A stretch of DNA of 64,000 bases from Streptomyces daqingensis (GCF_014645895.1 NZ_BMMP01000002.1:1-64000), one strand, 5' to 3'. Shown: positions 16,540 through 26,272, numbered from the stretch's first letter. Program-made: numbers and translations. The notes: generated from the letters alone by a model not told the origin.

Positions 16540-18327
16540 GACGCTGTTGGTTAATTCGGTCCTTGCTTCGCCCCGTCGAGCGTCAGCTCGGCGGGGCGAA
16601 GTGCTGCGAAGTGGCTGGTGCGGGTGCGGGCTCGGGGTGTTTCGGTGAGGTGGGCGTCGATGCGGGCGAGGTTGATGGCGGCGCCGGTTAACTGATGCTG
16701 GAGGCCGGTTTTCGCCAGGCCCCGGTAGCGGGACCTGCGCAGGCCACAGCGCCCGACGGCTTGGGAGATGGTGCCTTCGACGCCGGCTCGGATCTTGTAA
16801 CGCTCTTTCCAGGTGTCGGTCTGCTGTTCAGCGCGGATTGTGCGGATGGCGTCGTGCTCGGCCTGCTGCTGTCGCAGCATGAGTTCCCGGCGACGGCCGG
16901 TGGCTGAGCTGACGCATGAACGCAGGTCAGGGCATGGGCCGCAGCGGCTGACAGGGAACCGCACCTGGATGACCGGGAGGCCCTTGGAATCGGCTCGGGG
17001 ATACCAACTCCTGGCGGTGACACCGTTGGGGCAGGTGACCTGCCCGCGTTCCCAGTCGACGGTGAATGCATCGAGCCCGAAGGCGCCTTTGGCCTGGTCA
17101 GAGGTGTTGCCGGGCAGCGGCCCGTGCAGTTCGACGCCGTGCTCGGCCCGGGCTGCGAGGACGTGAGCGGCGGTGGGATATCCGGCGTCCACCCAGTGCT
17201 CCGTGGGCAGGCAGTCCCGGGCGGCGAGGGACGTGTGGATCTCCTCGTTCATCGCGTTGTCCGCGACGGTGGCCAGCGTGGTTGCCACGTTGGTGACCAG
17301 GTTCGGGACGTCGTCGCCGCAGGTCTCGGTGAGGTGAACCTTGTACCCGTCCCACATGGTGTCCCGTTTGACCCCGACACGGGCGTCGGTGTCATAGGGA
17401 GTGACCAGGCGCTTCGCGCCCGGCGGCCGGTCTTTTGGGCCTCTGCGCATCACCTCGCCGTCCACCAGATGGAAGTGATGGACCCACACCTGCCGCAGGA
17501 TCTCCACTTCCTTCAGTGCATGCAGGCCCTCGGGCGCGTCTGCGGCGTGAAGCGCCTGGAGCAGGCGCATTCCGTCCCGGCCGATCCGGGCTCCCACCTC
17601 GTCCCGTTTCGTGCGGGTCTTGGGGAACCGGGAGTCTTCGGCCCGAGTGGCGTAATGGCGAAACCAGTCCGGCTCTGCGACCCCCGCCAGCCAGTCGGGC
17701 GAGGTCTGGGCCAGCGCGTTCAATGCCGTCCGTAGCGTCTCGGCCACCTGCTCCAGCCAGCACAGTTCACGGGCGGACGACAGCACGTGTGAGGAGTCGG
17801 TCCGGGCCCGTCCCGTGCTCTTGAGCAGCCCCTTCTCCCAGGCTGCGGCCAGCACACCGTCCAGCACCCGCCGTCCACCATCAGCCCCGGCCAGCCGGTC
17901 CCTGAACTCCGACAGCACAGAGAAGTCGAAGCCAGGATCGTCGAGTTGAAGACCGAGCGCGTACTTGAAGTCAATGCGCGCCCGCACCGCCTCGGCAGCC
18001 TGGCGGTCGGTCAGCCCCTCCACGAACTGCAACACCGACACCAGCGCCAGCCCGGCAGGTGACCAGGCAGGCCGCCCCCGGGCAGCGAACAGATCCACGA
18101 AGTCCTCGTCACGGAACAACGGCCCCAGCTCATCCCGGAGCCGGATCGCCAGGCTTCCCTTCGGGAACGCGGTCCAGGCCACCCGCACCGTCTCCGCCGG
18201 AATCTCCCCCGGCCCTTTCGGCTGCATCGACATCGACACCCACCCCACACAACAACGTCGGTCTCCACGACCACAACCGGATCGTGGAGACCGACGTCAC
18301 GCGAGGACCGAATTAACCAACAGCGTC
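16540..18327 (-). mobile_element. intact IS1182-type insertion sequence
   Basis: A 1788-bp element bounded by near-perfect terminal inverted repeats of about 26 bp starting gacgctgttggttaattcgg; the right copy is its reverse complement with one difference near the inner end. Each side carries gtagtgg (16533-16539 and 18328-18334), a 7-bp direct repeat that reads as the target duplication. A single transposase gene fills the element and its stop codon lies inside the left repeat. Intact ends and frame suggest recent insertion and probable competence. Confidence 0.93.
16551..18233 (-). CDS. IS1182-family transposase
   Basis: A DDE transposase of about 560 residues. The N-terminal region (AFPKGSLAIRLRDELGPLF, then GRPAWSPAGLALVSVLQFVEGL) and the central acidic residues (TDSSHV; DAGY) fit the IS1182 family. 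A Cys-rich patch (CPNG...CGPCPDLRSC) and a C-terminal YKIRAGVEGTISQAV helix are also typical. I choose the ATG of MSMQ as start, as in most relatives; a GTG 15 bases earlier is possible. The frame is uninterrupted. The TAA stop lies at 16551-16553 within the terminal repeat. Confidence 0.93.
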   Translation of the reverse strand: MSMQPKGPGEIPAETVRVAWTAFPKGSLAIRLRDELGPLFRDEDFVDLFAARGRPAWSPAGLALVSVLQFVEGLTDRQAAEAVRARIDFKYALGLQLDDPGFDFSVLSEFRDRLAGADGGRRVLDGVLAAAWEKGLLKSTGRARTDSSHVLSSARELCWLEQVAETLRTALNALAQTSPDWLAGVAEPDWFRHYATRAEDSRFPKTRTKRDEVGARIGRDGMRLLQALHAADAPEGLHALKEVEILRQVWVHHFHLVDGEVMRRGPKDRPPGAKRLVTPYDTDARVGVKRDTMWDGYKVHLTETCGDDVPNLVTNVATTLATVADNAMNEEIHTSLAARDCLPTEHWVDAGYPTAAHVLAARAEHGVELHGPLPGNTSDQAKGAFGLDAFTVDWERGQVTCPNGVTARSWYPRADSKGLPVIQVRFPVSRCGPCPDLRSCVSSATGRRRELMLRQQQAEHDAIRTIRAEQQTDTWKERYKIRAGVEGTISQAVGRCGLRRSRYRGLAKTGLQHQLTGAAINLARIDAHLTETPRARTRTSHFAALRPAELTLDGAKQGPN

Positions 18328-18561
18328 GTAGTGGGGACGGCCCTCCGAGCCGAGTTCGCTGCGCTGTGCCAGCCGCAGGCCCGCGTCATCCTCCGCGCCG
18401 CCGCGGCCGGGTGCCCACGCATCTTGCAGCAGGCGCAGCGGAGCCCGTACCGGCGCCCCGGTGCCCCGTGAGGGACAACCGGCAAGGTCCCGCCGCCAAC
18501 CAGGCACTTCCGTAACGCCCGCTCCCGCGCGGGCACTTGTGCCGATGGGCGGGCTCGGCCG

Positions 18562-18604
18562 GACGATCGCCTCCGCCGGCACGCGCCGGGCGGAGGCGAT
18601 CGTC
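18562..18604 (-). terminator. hairpin terminator of the DHA2 exporter
   Basis: A perfect 16-bp stem (18562-18577 with 18589-18604) and an 11-base loop. It overlaps the last two bases of the exporter's stop codon. Confidence 0.85.
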
Positions 18605-20141
18605 ATGCCGGGCTGTTCTCGGTGGCGTTCTCCGCCGGCGCCCCGGCGGCCGCCGCGCGGTCCGCCCGCAGCAGCATCCCGGCGATCCAGCCGCCGAGCA
18701 GCACCGCCGCCGCACCGATGAGCTGGCTGACGGTCAGTGCGCTGGTGAAGGAGTCCCGTACGTCCGAGAGCAGCGCCTGCGAGTCGCCCGCCGCCTTCAC
18801 GGCCTGCGGGTAGGACTCGCCGGCGGCCGTCCCGAGCCGGCCCGGCACGGTCTGGGAGAAGACGGCGACGAGGACGGCACCGAGCACGCCGACGCCGAGT
18901 CCGCTGCCCAGCTCCTGCAGGGTGTTGTTGACGCCCGAGCCCGTGCCGGCGCGCTCCGGCGGGATGGAGCTCAGCAGCGCGTTGGCGACCAGCGGCCCGG
19001 AGATGCCCGCACCCCCGCCGAGCAGCAGCAGTCCCGCCACGAGGACGAGGTAGCCGTTGCTGGCGGGTGCGAGGGCGACGACCGTCAGCCCGGCCGCCGA
19101 TGCGCTGACGCCGAGCGCCACGCCCTTGCCGATGCCGAGCTTCTTCAGCACACGGGGGCTGACGACGACGCTGCTGAAAAGCACTCCCACGGCCATGGGG
19201 ATGAGCTGCGCGCCCGCTTCCAGCGGGTCGTATCCGCGGAGGAACTGCAGGTCCTGCGTGAGCAGGAAAAGCGATCCGGCCATGCCGAACGCCGTGAGGA
19301 TGCCGCCGAAGACGGCGCCGCGGAACTTGGGGTTCTTGAACATCGCCATGTCCAGCATCGGGTCCTGGACCCGGCGCTCCCACCAGACGAACGTGATTCC
19401 GACGGCGATGCCCAGCAGCCCTGCCGTCAGCGTCTTCGGGGAGAGCCAGCCCTCGCGTGGGATCGTGATGACCGACCACACCAGGGAGACCACGGCGACG
19501 GTGCTCAGCAGGGCGCCGAGCAGGTCCGGACGGGAGTGGCCGGGGTCCTTGGACTCGCGCAGCAGCAGGGCCATGGCGACCAGGCCCACGGCGGCGACGG
19601 GCACGTTGATCAGGAAGGTCGACCCCCACCAGAAGTGGTCGAGGAGGAACCCGCCGACGACGGGCCCGAGCGCCATGCCGGCCGACGAGACCGCCGCCCA
19701 GATGCCGATGGCGCGGGGACGCTCCTCGTCGTCGAAGGTGCGCACGAGCACCGCGAGCGTGCCGGGCATCAGGAAGGCGGCGCCGACGCCCATCAGCACG
19801 CGAGCGGCGATGAGCACTTCGGGCGACTTCGCGAGAGCGCCCGTCAGGGAGCCTCCGCCGAAGACCAGCAGGCCCAGCAGCAGGGCACGCTTGCGTCCGA
19901 GCCGGTCGGAGAGCCCTCCCGCGGTGATGAGCAGACCGGACAGGACGAGGGTGTAGCCGTTGAGCGTCCACTGGATCTCGGCGGTGCTGGCGCCGAGCTG
20001 CTCGGTGATGGACGGGATGGCGACGTTCAGGATCGTGTTGTCGAGCACGATCACGAACAGGGACGAGCACAGTACGGCGAGAATCCACCAGCGGCGGGGA
20101 TCCCGCTGCTGCGCGGTTGCCGCTGACGACTGTTCTGACAT
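18603..20141 (-). CDS. DHA2-type multidrug exporter (14 TM, EmrB/QacA-like)
   Basis: A 512-residue proton-driven drug exporter. Family motifs: LDNTILNVAIPSI in helix 1 (motif D1), GGLSDRLGRKRALLLG in the first loop (motif A), RVLMGVGAAFLMP (motif B), and GPVVGGFLL (motif C, antiporter motif). About 14 hydrophobic segments span it. The ATG follows AGGAG. It heads leftward with its own terminator. Its neighbours (second exporter, Vgb-like lyase, SARP, gamma-butyrolactone genes, ABC-F) suggest export of an antibiotic, but the substrate cannot be read from sequence. Confidence 0.92.
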   Translation of the reverse strand: MSEQSSAATAQQRDPRRWWILAVLCSSLFVIVLDNTILNVAIPSITEQLGASTAEIQWTLNGYTLVLSGLLITAGGLSDRLGRKRALLLGLLVFGGGSLTGALAKSPEVLIAARVLMGVGAAFLMPGTLAVLVRTFDDEERPRAIGIWAAVSSAGMALGPVVGGFLLDHFWWGSTFLINVPVAAVGLVAMALLLRESKDPGHSRPDLLGALLSTVAVVSLVWSVITIPREGWLSPKTLTAGLLGIAVGITFVWWERRVQDPMLDMAMFKNPKFRGAVFGGILTAFGMAGSLFLLTQDLQFLRGYDPLEAGAQLIPMAVGVLFSSVVVSPRVLKKLGIGKGVALGVSASAAGLTVVALAPASNGYLVLVAGLLLLGGGAGISGPLVANALLSSIPPERAGTGSGVNNTLQELGSGLGVGVLGAVLVAVFSQTVPGRLGTAAGESYPQAVKAAGDSQALLSDVRDSFTSALTVSQLIGAAAVLLGGWIAGMLLRADRAAAAGAPAENATENSPA

Positions 20142-20950
20142 GGATGATCTCCTGAGCGGGTCTGGGACGTTGCGTTGCTGCTCACGACCTGGCTGCCCGT
20201 CACCTCAGGTCCTCCGCGGCGCGCAGCTTGAAGCGCGTCCAGGCGCGTTCGTGCCGGGACGCTCATGGCAGCAGTGCGCGGCTCCCGTACGGAGCGGCGG
20301 AGGGGAAGCGGCTCACCGGCGGGTATCACTGGACGGGCCCGGCACCGGGAGGGTGCGAGCCTGGAAGGCGCGGCGGCGAACCGTGGAGGGTGGGCAGAAC
20401 CCGCAGACTCAGTAGATCATGCGTTCAAGTCTTCCATTCGTCCTGATTGGACGTCAACTACACACATCGGCACAGGAGTTCCGGCGAGTCCTCCCGTGCT
20501 GCGAGTCGCGTGCCGGGGCCCGCGTTCGGCCGGCGACGACGGGGCGCCGTGCTCGCGCGTCGCGCCGGGCGCCCGGGCGGACGACGACCCCGACCAGCTG
20601 GGAACGTCAACGGGCGGGCAGAGAGGGCGATATGACAGACTGTGAGCACGTCGCTGCAGATCTGCGGGCCTCGGGCTCCGGCCCCCGGTACCTACCCGTA
20701 GCGGGGCGCTCCTCCGCCCCGGCTCCAGCACGCCGAAGCGAGTACCCGCCTCCATGCCCTTACTGCGGTCCCCGCCCGCGACCAGCCGCCCAGGCCGCGC
20801 CCCGAGCGGGCCGGGTGCTCCACGCCAGGCGGCGGGCAAGGCGATGCGGTCCCGCGCGGTGAGCCCCGCTCCGCCCCGTGCGCGGCGCCTACCGGACGGC
20901 GTCCGAGCCGCCCCCGTACCGATCCGTCCACGAGAGGACCGCTGAGATCC
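20142..20950. other. 809-base divergent region between two exporters
   Basis: No convincing gene is present; short frames here lack ribosome sites and family features. A lower-GC segment near 20410-20470 (TTGGACGTCAAC region) may hold a leftward promoter. The length is large for two promoters and could hide a decayed regulator gene. Confidence 0.45.
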
Positions 20951-22345
20951 ATGACGAGCACGTCACAGGAAGCAACGCAGGCGAGAGCCTCGCGACCGCG
21001 GGCCGTGCTGGCCGTCCTCTGCATGACGCAGCTTCTGCTGACCCTGGACGACAACGTCGTCAACATCGCCCTGCCCACGATCCAGGACGATCTGGGCTTC
21101 TCGGCCCCCTCCCTGGTGTGGGTCGTCAACACCTACATGCTGACCTTCGGCGGGTTCCTCGTCCTCGGCGGGCGCCTCGGTGACCGGTTCGGCCTGGTGC
21201 GCACCTTCACGGTGGGGACGACGGTGTTCGCCGTGGCCTCGCTCGTCAGCGGTCTCGCCGCCGAGCCGTGGCAGCTGATCGCGGCACGCGCCCTGCAGGG
21301 CCTGGGAGCGGCGCTGGTGGCCCCGGCGGTACTGGGGCTGCTGACCCTGGTCTTCACCGAACCGGCGGCGCGGGCCAAGGCGTTCGCGGCCTGGGGCGCC
21401 ACCGCCGTGACCGGCGCCATGGCCGGCCTGATCCTCTCGGGACTGATCACGCAGTACCTGGACTGGCCCTGGATCTTCTACATCAACCTGCCGGTGGCGG
21501 CACTCGCCCTGGGGCTGCTGCCGCGGATGCTGCGGGGCGTGCAGTCCGTACGGGGCGCCCAGCCGCTGAACTGGCGCGGCGCGGCGCTCCTCACGCTGGG
21601 CCTGGCACTGCTCGTGTACGCGCTGCTGTCCGTCGAAGGCACCGGCCGTCCGCTCGTGACCGGCGGATGCGCCGCACTGTCGCTGGTGCTGCTCGCCGGG
21701 TTCGTCCTCGACCAGCGCCGGTCCGCCGACCCGCTCGTCGCCGCCGGGGTGTTCAGCTCTCCCGTGCGCTCGAGGGCGCTGGTGTCCGGCGTGCTGCTCT
21801 GCGCCGCCACCTTCCAGGGCTTCCTGGTGCTGACGCTCTACCTGCAGAAGGGCCTCGGCTGGTCTCCGCTGCTGGCGGGCCTCGGCTACGTGCCGTTCGC
21901 CCTGGGGTCGCTAGCCGGCGTGAAGTGCGGCGAGCGGGTCACGGTCCGCTTCGGGGCGGGCCGGGTGCTCACCGCGGCCTGTGCCGGCGCCGGAGCGGGA
22001 GCGCTGCTGCTGGCGTTCGCCGCGGCATGGGAACTCTCCTACGCCGGACTGCTGCCCGGCATTCTGTTCTTCTCGCTCGGCGTCGGCGCCGGCCTCCCGG
22101 CGGCGACGGCCGCCGCCGCGCAGGGTGCGGGCCCGGAGTCCTCCGGCGTCATCGCGTCCCTGGTCAACTCCAGCCAGCAACTCGGCGGCGCCGTGGGCCT
22201 GGCCCTCTCCGGCATCGCGCTGGGCGGGTCGGGTCTCGGCTTCGGGACGGCCCTGGCGGTGACCGCGGCCGCGGCCGTACTCGCCTGCGGCTGGGCGGCG
22301 GCGGTGGTGCGCAGCGAGGAGGCCGTCCCCTCCACCACGGCCTGA
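20951..22345 (+). CDS. DHA2-type drug exporter, second copy in island
   Basis: A 464-residue MFS exporter. It has LDDNVVNIALPTI in helix 1, GGRLGDRFGLVRTF (motif A), RALQGLGAALVAP (motif B), and a long run of hydrophobic helices consistent with 14 passes. It is shorter and only distantly like the exporter at 18603-20141, so not a recent duplicate. Exporters of this kind near gamma-butyrolactone genes include streptogramin pumps such as VarS and Ptr. The ATG has only a weak, distant GAGAGGA site. It is convergent with the Vgb-like gene 75 bases downstream. Confidence 0.9.
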   Translation: MTSTSQEATQARASRPRAVLAVLCMTQLLLTLDDNVVNIALPTIQDDLGFSAPSLVWVVNTYMLTFGGFLVLGGRLGDRFGLVRTFTVGTTVFAVASLVSGLAAEPWQLIAARALQGLGAALVAPAVLGLLTLVFTEPAARAKAFAAWGATAVTGAMAGLILSGLITQYLDWPWIFYINLPVAALALGLLPRMLRGVQSVRGAQPLNWRGAALLTLGLALLVYALLSVEGTGRPLVTGGCAALSLVLLAGFVLDQRRSADPLVAAGVFSSPVRSRALVSGVLLCAATFQGFLVLTLYLQKGLGWSPLLAGLGYVPFALGSLAGVKCGERVTVRFGAGRVLTAACAGAGAGALLLAFAAAWELSYAGLLPGILFFSLGVGAGLPAATAAAAQGAGPESSGVIASLVNSSQQLGGAVGLALSGIALGGSGLGFGTALAVTAAAAVLACGWAAAVVRSEEAVPSTTA

Positions 22346-22420
22346 CGGGCTGCCTGCCGCCCGAGCGGACGGACCAGGCGGCCTGCCCCAGCGGTCGGCG
22401 CAAGGGTTCTGCCGGGGCGG

Positions 22421-23386
22421 TCAGTTCAGGGTGAGGCCGACCAGCGCACCGCTCTCCATGGCCGCCCACACCGTGTCCGCTCCGGTGGCCGCGATCCCGT
22501 GCGGTTCGCTGACGCCGGGCGGGAGTCGCCACGTCGACACCCGCCCGGACGCGTCGACGCGTCCGATACGGCAGGTGCCCCACTCCGTGAACCAGCAGCC
22601 TCCGCCGGCTGCTGCGGCGACGCCGTGCGGACGGGTGGCGGGCCCGCCCGGCAGCGGCACCTCGTCGATCTGCCCGTCGGCGGTGATGCGGCCGATGCTG
22701 CCGGCGCCGTTCTGCGTGAACCACATCGCCCCGTCGTCGCCCGCCGCGATGTGCACCGGCCGCGCACCGGCGGACGGCAGCCGGTGCACCGTCACCTCGC
22801 CGCCGGGGTCGATGCGGCCGATCGCGTCGGCCCCGCTGAGGGTGAACCACAGTCCGCCGTCCGGACCGGCAGTGATCCCCGCGGGGCTGCCGTCGGAGAC
22901 CGGCAGGGCGAACTCCTCGACGGCGCAGGGCTGTTCACGCTCGTCTCCGACGGCGGCGGGCACGAGCCGCCCGATCCGGTTCGCGGTCAGCTCGGTGAAC
23001 CACACCGCGCCGTCCGGCCCCGCCGTGACGCCGTACGGCCCCTCGTCCCCGGCGGGCAGAGGCACGCACACCGGGTCAAGTCCCGGGCGGACGCCCACGA
23101 CGCGGCCCGCGAGGAACTCCGTGAACCACATCGTCCGCCCGTCCGGTCCGGCGGCGACGACGGTCGGCCTGGCGTCGGCCCGCCCAGCGGAATGCAGCCG
23201 CGGCGGTTCCCGGTCGTTCAGCTCGGCGATCTGCCCGGACCCGGCGAGCGTCACCCACAGCGTCCCGTCCGCGTCCTCGGCCACCGCGTACGGTCCCCGT
23301 CCGGGGACCGGGACCAGCCGGGTCGAGTAGCCGGCAGGCGGGCTGCCGGTGTACGGCGGGACGGAGTGGTGGTGCTCTGTGGGCAA
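22421..23386 (-). CDS. virginiamycin B lyase-like seven-bladed propeller
   Basis: A 321-residue protein of the Vgb family, which opens the ester ring of type B streptogramins by elimination. It has repeated blade motifs of the WFTE type (MWFTEF, VWFTEL, LWFTLS, MWFTQN, CWFTEW), each followed by IGRI/V. The last blades keep RPHG, WFTEWG and EPHG, the segments that hold the active-site His and Glu in staphylococcal Vgb. The inferred start is TTG with GGGAGC upstream; length is slightly above the usual 300. Vgb homologues also occur in strains not known to meet streptogramins, so activity is plausible rather than certain. Confidence 0.85.
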   Translation of the reverse strand: MPTEHHHSVPPYTGSPPAGYSTRLVPVPGRGPYAVAEDADGTLWVTLAGSGQIAELNDREPPRLHSAGRADARPTVVAAGPDGRTMWFTEFLAGRVVGVRPGLDPVCVPLPAGDEGPYGVTAGPDGAVWFTELTANRIGRLVPAAVGDEREQPCAVEEFALPVSDGSPAGITAGPDGGLWFTLSGADAIGRIDPGGEVTVHRLPSAGARPVHIAAGDDGAMWFTQNGAGSIGRITADGQIDEVPLPGGPATRPHGVAAAAGGGCWFTEWGTCRIGRVDASGRVSTWRLPPGVSEPHGIAATGADTVWAAMESGALVGLTLN

Positions 23387-23541
23387 GACGTGCTCCCGTG
23401 GTGGTGCCGCGGCCCGGCCGGGAGGGCGTCCGCCCCTCCGGCACGGCCTGGGGAATCAGCTGCGCAGCCCGACGAAGGGCTCTGGGACGGGGTCGGCCTG
23501 GACCGCGACGGCGGCGACCGTCGGGGAGAGCGGCGGACGCC

Positions 23542-24369
23542 TCAGGCCGAGCGTACGAGGCTCTGGCTGTCGTCGGCCTCCGACGGCTGCTCGGCGTTGG
23601 ACATGAGGACGGAATGCTGCAACCTGCGCAGCCCCTCGGACGGTTCGAGGCCCAGGTCTCCCACCAGGGTGCCGCGCAGCCGCTGGTACACCTCCAGCGC
23701 GTCGCCCCGGCGCCCGGACCGGTGCAGGGCGAGCATGAACTGGGCGTGCAGGTTCTCGTGAGTGCGGTACCGGCTGACCAGGACGGTCAGTTCGGAGAGC
23801 AGTTCGCGGTGGCGGCCGAGGTGCAGGTCCGCCTCGATCCGCTGGTCGAGGGCGCAGAGCCGGCTCTCTTCGAGACGGCGGATCTCCGTCTCGAGATGCG
23901 TGCCGGCGTGGACGTCCGTGAGCGCGGAGCCGGACCACAGGTCAAGCGCCGCCCTCAACTGCTGGGCCGCACCCCGGTAATCCTCGGCGTCCATCGCCCG
24001 GTAGCCGAGCCCGGCCAGACGCTCGAACTCGCGGACGTCGCTCGTGCCGCCCTCGCTGTTCAGCATGTAGCCCCCGGGCGAGGTGACCAGCACGTCCTTT
24101 GCGCTGAGTTGCTCCTCCCCGGAGGCCCCGCCGTCCTCCAGCGCGGCCGCGATCAGTTCGCGCAGCTGCAGCACGTACGTCTGGAGCGTGGTCCGGGCGC
24201 TGCGGGGAGGTGTGCCGGCCCAAAGCTCCTCGGTGAGTACGGATACCGGCACCACCTTGTCGGCGTGCAGTGCCAGCAGGGCAAGCACCTGCCGGGGTTT
24301 GGGAGCCGTCGGCGTGATCGAAACGCCGTTCTGCCGCACTGCCAGCGCACCGAGTACACCAATGTCCAC
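23542..24369 (-). CDS. SARP-family antibiotic pathway activator
   Basis: A 275-residue cluster-type activator. Residues 1-95 form the OmpR-like winged helix (VLGALAVRQNGVSITP... PKPRQVLALLALHADKVVP, LQTYVLQLRELI). Residues about 100-250 form the bacterial transcriptional activation domain (DVREFERLAGLG, ALDLWSGSALTDV, RRLEESRLCALDQRIEADL, LHRSGRRGDALEVYQRLR). The size matches small SARPs that switch on a single biosynthetic cluster. The GTG follows GGGGAAAA. Two ARE-like palindromes lie in its 404-base upstream region, so a gamma-butyrolactone receptor should repress it. No biosynthetic cluster is within the window. Confidence 0.93.
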   Translation of the reverse strand: MDIGVLGALAVRQNGVSITPTAPKPRQVLALLALHADKVVPVSVLTEELWAGTPPRSARTTLQTYVLQLRELIAAALEDGGASGEEQLSAKDVLVTSPGGYMLNSEGGTSDVREFERLAGLGYRAMDAEDYRGAAQQLRAALDLWSGSALTDVHAGTHLETEIRRLEESRLCALDQRIEADLHLGRHRELLSELTVLVSRYRTHENLHAQFMLALHRSGRRGDALEVYQRLRGTLVGDLGLEPSEGLRRLQHSVLMSNAEQPSEADDSQSLVRSA

Positions 24370-24510
24370 GCCGTTTTCCCCCTGTTTGGCTGGTCTGGTC
24401 GCATCGAGTCCTGCACGACTCGATCTCTGCTGTCGGGGTCACCTCGAACCCGAAGGGACTCTTCCGGTGCGAGGGTCCTGATTAGAGAACAGGGCGCACT
24501 GTCTGTCAAT

Positions 24511-24538
24511 ATAAAACCGTTCACGTGGTTTGTTTTAT
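24511..24538. promoter_or_regulatory. ARE-like palindrome upstream of SARP gene
   Basis: An AT-rich inverted repeat, ATAAAAC...GTTTTAT, with aaacc/ggttt inner boxes around a cacgtg centre, about 140 bases upstream of the SARP start. It fits the autoregulatory elements bound by gamma-butyrolactone receptors. Confidence 0.7.
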
Positions 24539-24741
24539 CGGACACATCGTCACCTCGCACCCTCCGCCGCCGGCTGCCGGGCACCCGTCCGGCGCGAGCT
24601 TCGCGGAGCGCGTCAACTCCGCCATACCCAGCGGCACCTGCGACATTCTCGACGGACCGTGGAGTGCTCCAACCCGAGGCTGGAGCACAGTCGGTGAAGG
24701 CGACAGGGCGCCCCGAAGGAGTCCAGCGGAGACACGTTTAG

Positions 24742-24759
24742 AAACCGCGTGGACGGTTT
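24742..24759. promoter_or_regulatory. ARE-like palindrome, distal SARP upstream region
   Basis: AAACCG-cgtgga-CGGTTT, perfect 6-bp arms. It lies 15 bases past the receptor gene's stop and 370 bases before the SARP start. Confidence 0.65.
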
Positions 24760-24773
24760 ATGCGGCGGATCCG

Positions 24774-25412
24774 CTAGACCGGTGGCGGCCCGACGACGTC
24801 GGCGCAGCGGGTGCTGAGCTCACCGAGCACCTCCGGGCGGGACAGCCGCGGCAGCAGCAACTCCCAGAAGCGCGCCACCGTCTCCGGGGCCACCCAGGCA
24901 CGGTCGCGCGAGCCGAGCATCTCGAAACCGACGGTGGACGTCACCACGGCCATCGCGGCGTCCGCGGCGGTGACGCCCTCGGCGAGATCACCCTTCCGCT
25001 CGGCCTCGGCGAGCAACTTCACGACCCGGTCCTGCCATTCGCGCCGCAGGTCGGGCCCGCCGCCCCGCCGTCCGGCCGCGGCGCAGAGCTCGAACCCTGC
25101 CCGTACCACGACGTCCTGGTGGAGAGCGGCCATCAGGCGGTGCGTCGCGTCAATGAGACGCTGGAGAGCGCTGCCCGGGGCCTCGTTCGCCGCGACGGCG
25201 ATGCGCCGGAGGGTCGCGGCCGCGCACTCCTCGACAGCCTCCGCGAGCAAGTTCTTGGTCTCGAAATGGAAGTGCAGAGCCCCGTTGCTCACACCGGCCC
25301 GCGCGCTGATGGTGCTGAGCGAGGCGCGCGCATATCCCTCCCGTACGAACACCTCGGCGGCCGCCTGCAGCAGCAGCTGCCTGGTGCGCGCCGCGCGTTC
25401 CTGCTTCACCAT
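24774..25412 (-). CDS. gamma-butyrolactone receptor-type TetR regulator 1
   Basis: A 212-residue repressor of the ArpA/ScbR/BarA group. The N-terminal HTH reads ARASLSTISARAGVSNGALHFHF. The ligand domain has VVRAGFELCAA and then W126 (DLRREWQDRVVKLLAEAERKGDL), aligning with the Trp that contacts the butyrolactone in ArpA. The ATG at 25410-25412 follows AGGAG. It is upstream of and co-oriented with the SARP gene, with an ARE-like site some 285 bases before its start. Pairs of such genes often comprise one true receptor and one pseudo-receptor that senses antibiotics. Which this is cannot be told by eye. Confidence 0.92.
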   Translation of the reverse strand: MVKQERAARTRQLLLQAAAEVFVREGYARASLSTISARAGVSNGALHFHFETKNLLAEAVEECAAATLRRIAVAANEAPGSALQRLIDATHRLMAALHQDVVVRAGFELCAAAGRRGGGPDLRREWQDRVVKLLAEAERKGDLAEGVTAADAAMAVVTSTVGFEMLGSRDRAWVAPETVARFWELLLPRLSRPEVLGELSTRCADVVGPPPV

Positions 25413-25695
25413 CGATCGTCTCCTGACATCGGGGCGTCTGCGTGCCGGACCCCGGGGCGGTGCGCCACGGCCCGGACCTGCGGGACCGCGACACTCCCCC
25501 ACCAGCGGGCTCTCCTTTTCTCGCGGCGGCGGCGCCGCGGTTCGCGGAACGCCCCGCCTGCAGGCCGGGGGAGCTGTGCGAACACCGGCGCGATCCGGTC
25601 CGGGCCGACCGGCAGGGCACCGGCCGCCACCAGGGCACGACGCCCGCGCGGATGCACATCGTGAGGCGCACAGCTCTCGGAAGGCCCACGGTAAC

Positions 25696-25713
25696 AAACC
25701 GCTTATGCGGTTT
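25696..25713. promoter_or_regulatory. ARE-like palindrome upstream of receptor 1
   Basis: AAACCGC-ttat-GCGGTTT, a perfect 7-bp inverted repeat, about 285 bases upstream of the minus-strand receptor gene. Confidence 0.7.
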
Positions 25714-26173
25714 TCACGTGCTCTGCCAGGCGGACGTATTGGCTTCACGTCGCATCGGACGCCGGTCCCGCACCCCGGCCCTCGCCGACGGCCGCGCCCG
25801 GCACGTGCGGCGACGCAGCCATGCCGCACCCTGCCCCGCCCGCGGCCATGGCCTTCCGGACACGCTTCAGCACACACCTCGAGAACGGCTCGCGCGCTAC
25901 TCGAAGAAGCGGGCCCCAACACACGGCGAGTACACGGAAGTTGGAAGTTCCTGACCCTCTGGCGTCGAGCGGAACCGGCCTCCCGGCCCGCTCGACCCCG
26001 CCACGAGCGCGGCGACTCGACGCACTCCGCGGCGAGCCCCGGGAAGCGACTGCGCACCCCTGTCCGGATCTCCCCGGCGAGAGCGCCATGCCAGTTGCCG
26101 CGCTTCCCGCGGCGGCCACCTGCACCTACGCCGGCACCGGAATCTTCCGCCCCGGCGAGTACAGGGAATCTGT

Positions 26174-26200
26174 AGAAACTAAACCGGATGGTATGTATCT
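26174..26200. promoter_or_regulatory. ARE-like element before the AfsA-type gene
   Basis: The reverse strand reads AGATACATACC...GGTTTAGTTTCT, an imperfect 27-base dyad with the box pattern of known butyrolactone receptor sites. It is about 73 bases before the AfsA-type start. Confidence 0.75.
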
Positions 26201-26272
26201 TACGGCAACGAGGGGTCCGGCGGATCAACACCCCTAATCTGTAAGTTCTGTTGCAGTCAATCGGGGAATATC

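Larger units (their letters stand above)
25413..26272. other. 860-base divergent region with two ARE-like sites
   Basis: The region lies between the divergent receptor 1 and AfsA-type genes. No credible coding frame is present. It contains the palindromes at 25696-25713 and 26174-26200 and AT-richer sequence before the AfsA gene. Confidence 0.55.

Noticed and set aside
20636..20862. Small frame starting MTDCEHVAADLRASG between the two exporters
   Set aside because: No good ribosome site, quickly becomes Arg/Pro/Ala-rich and has no recognisable relative.
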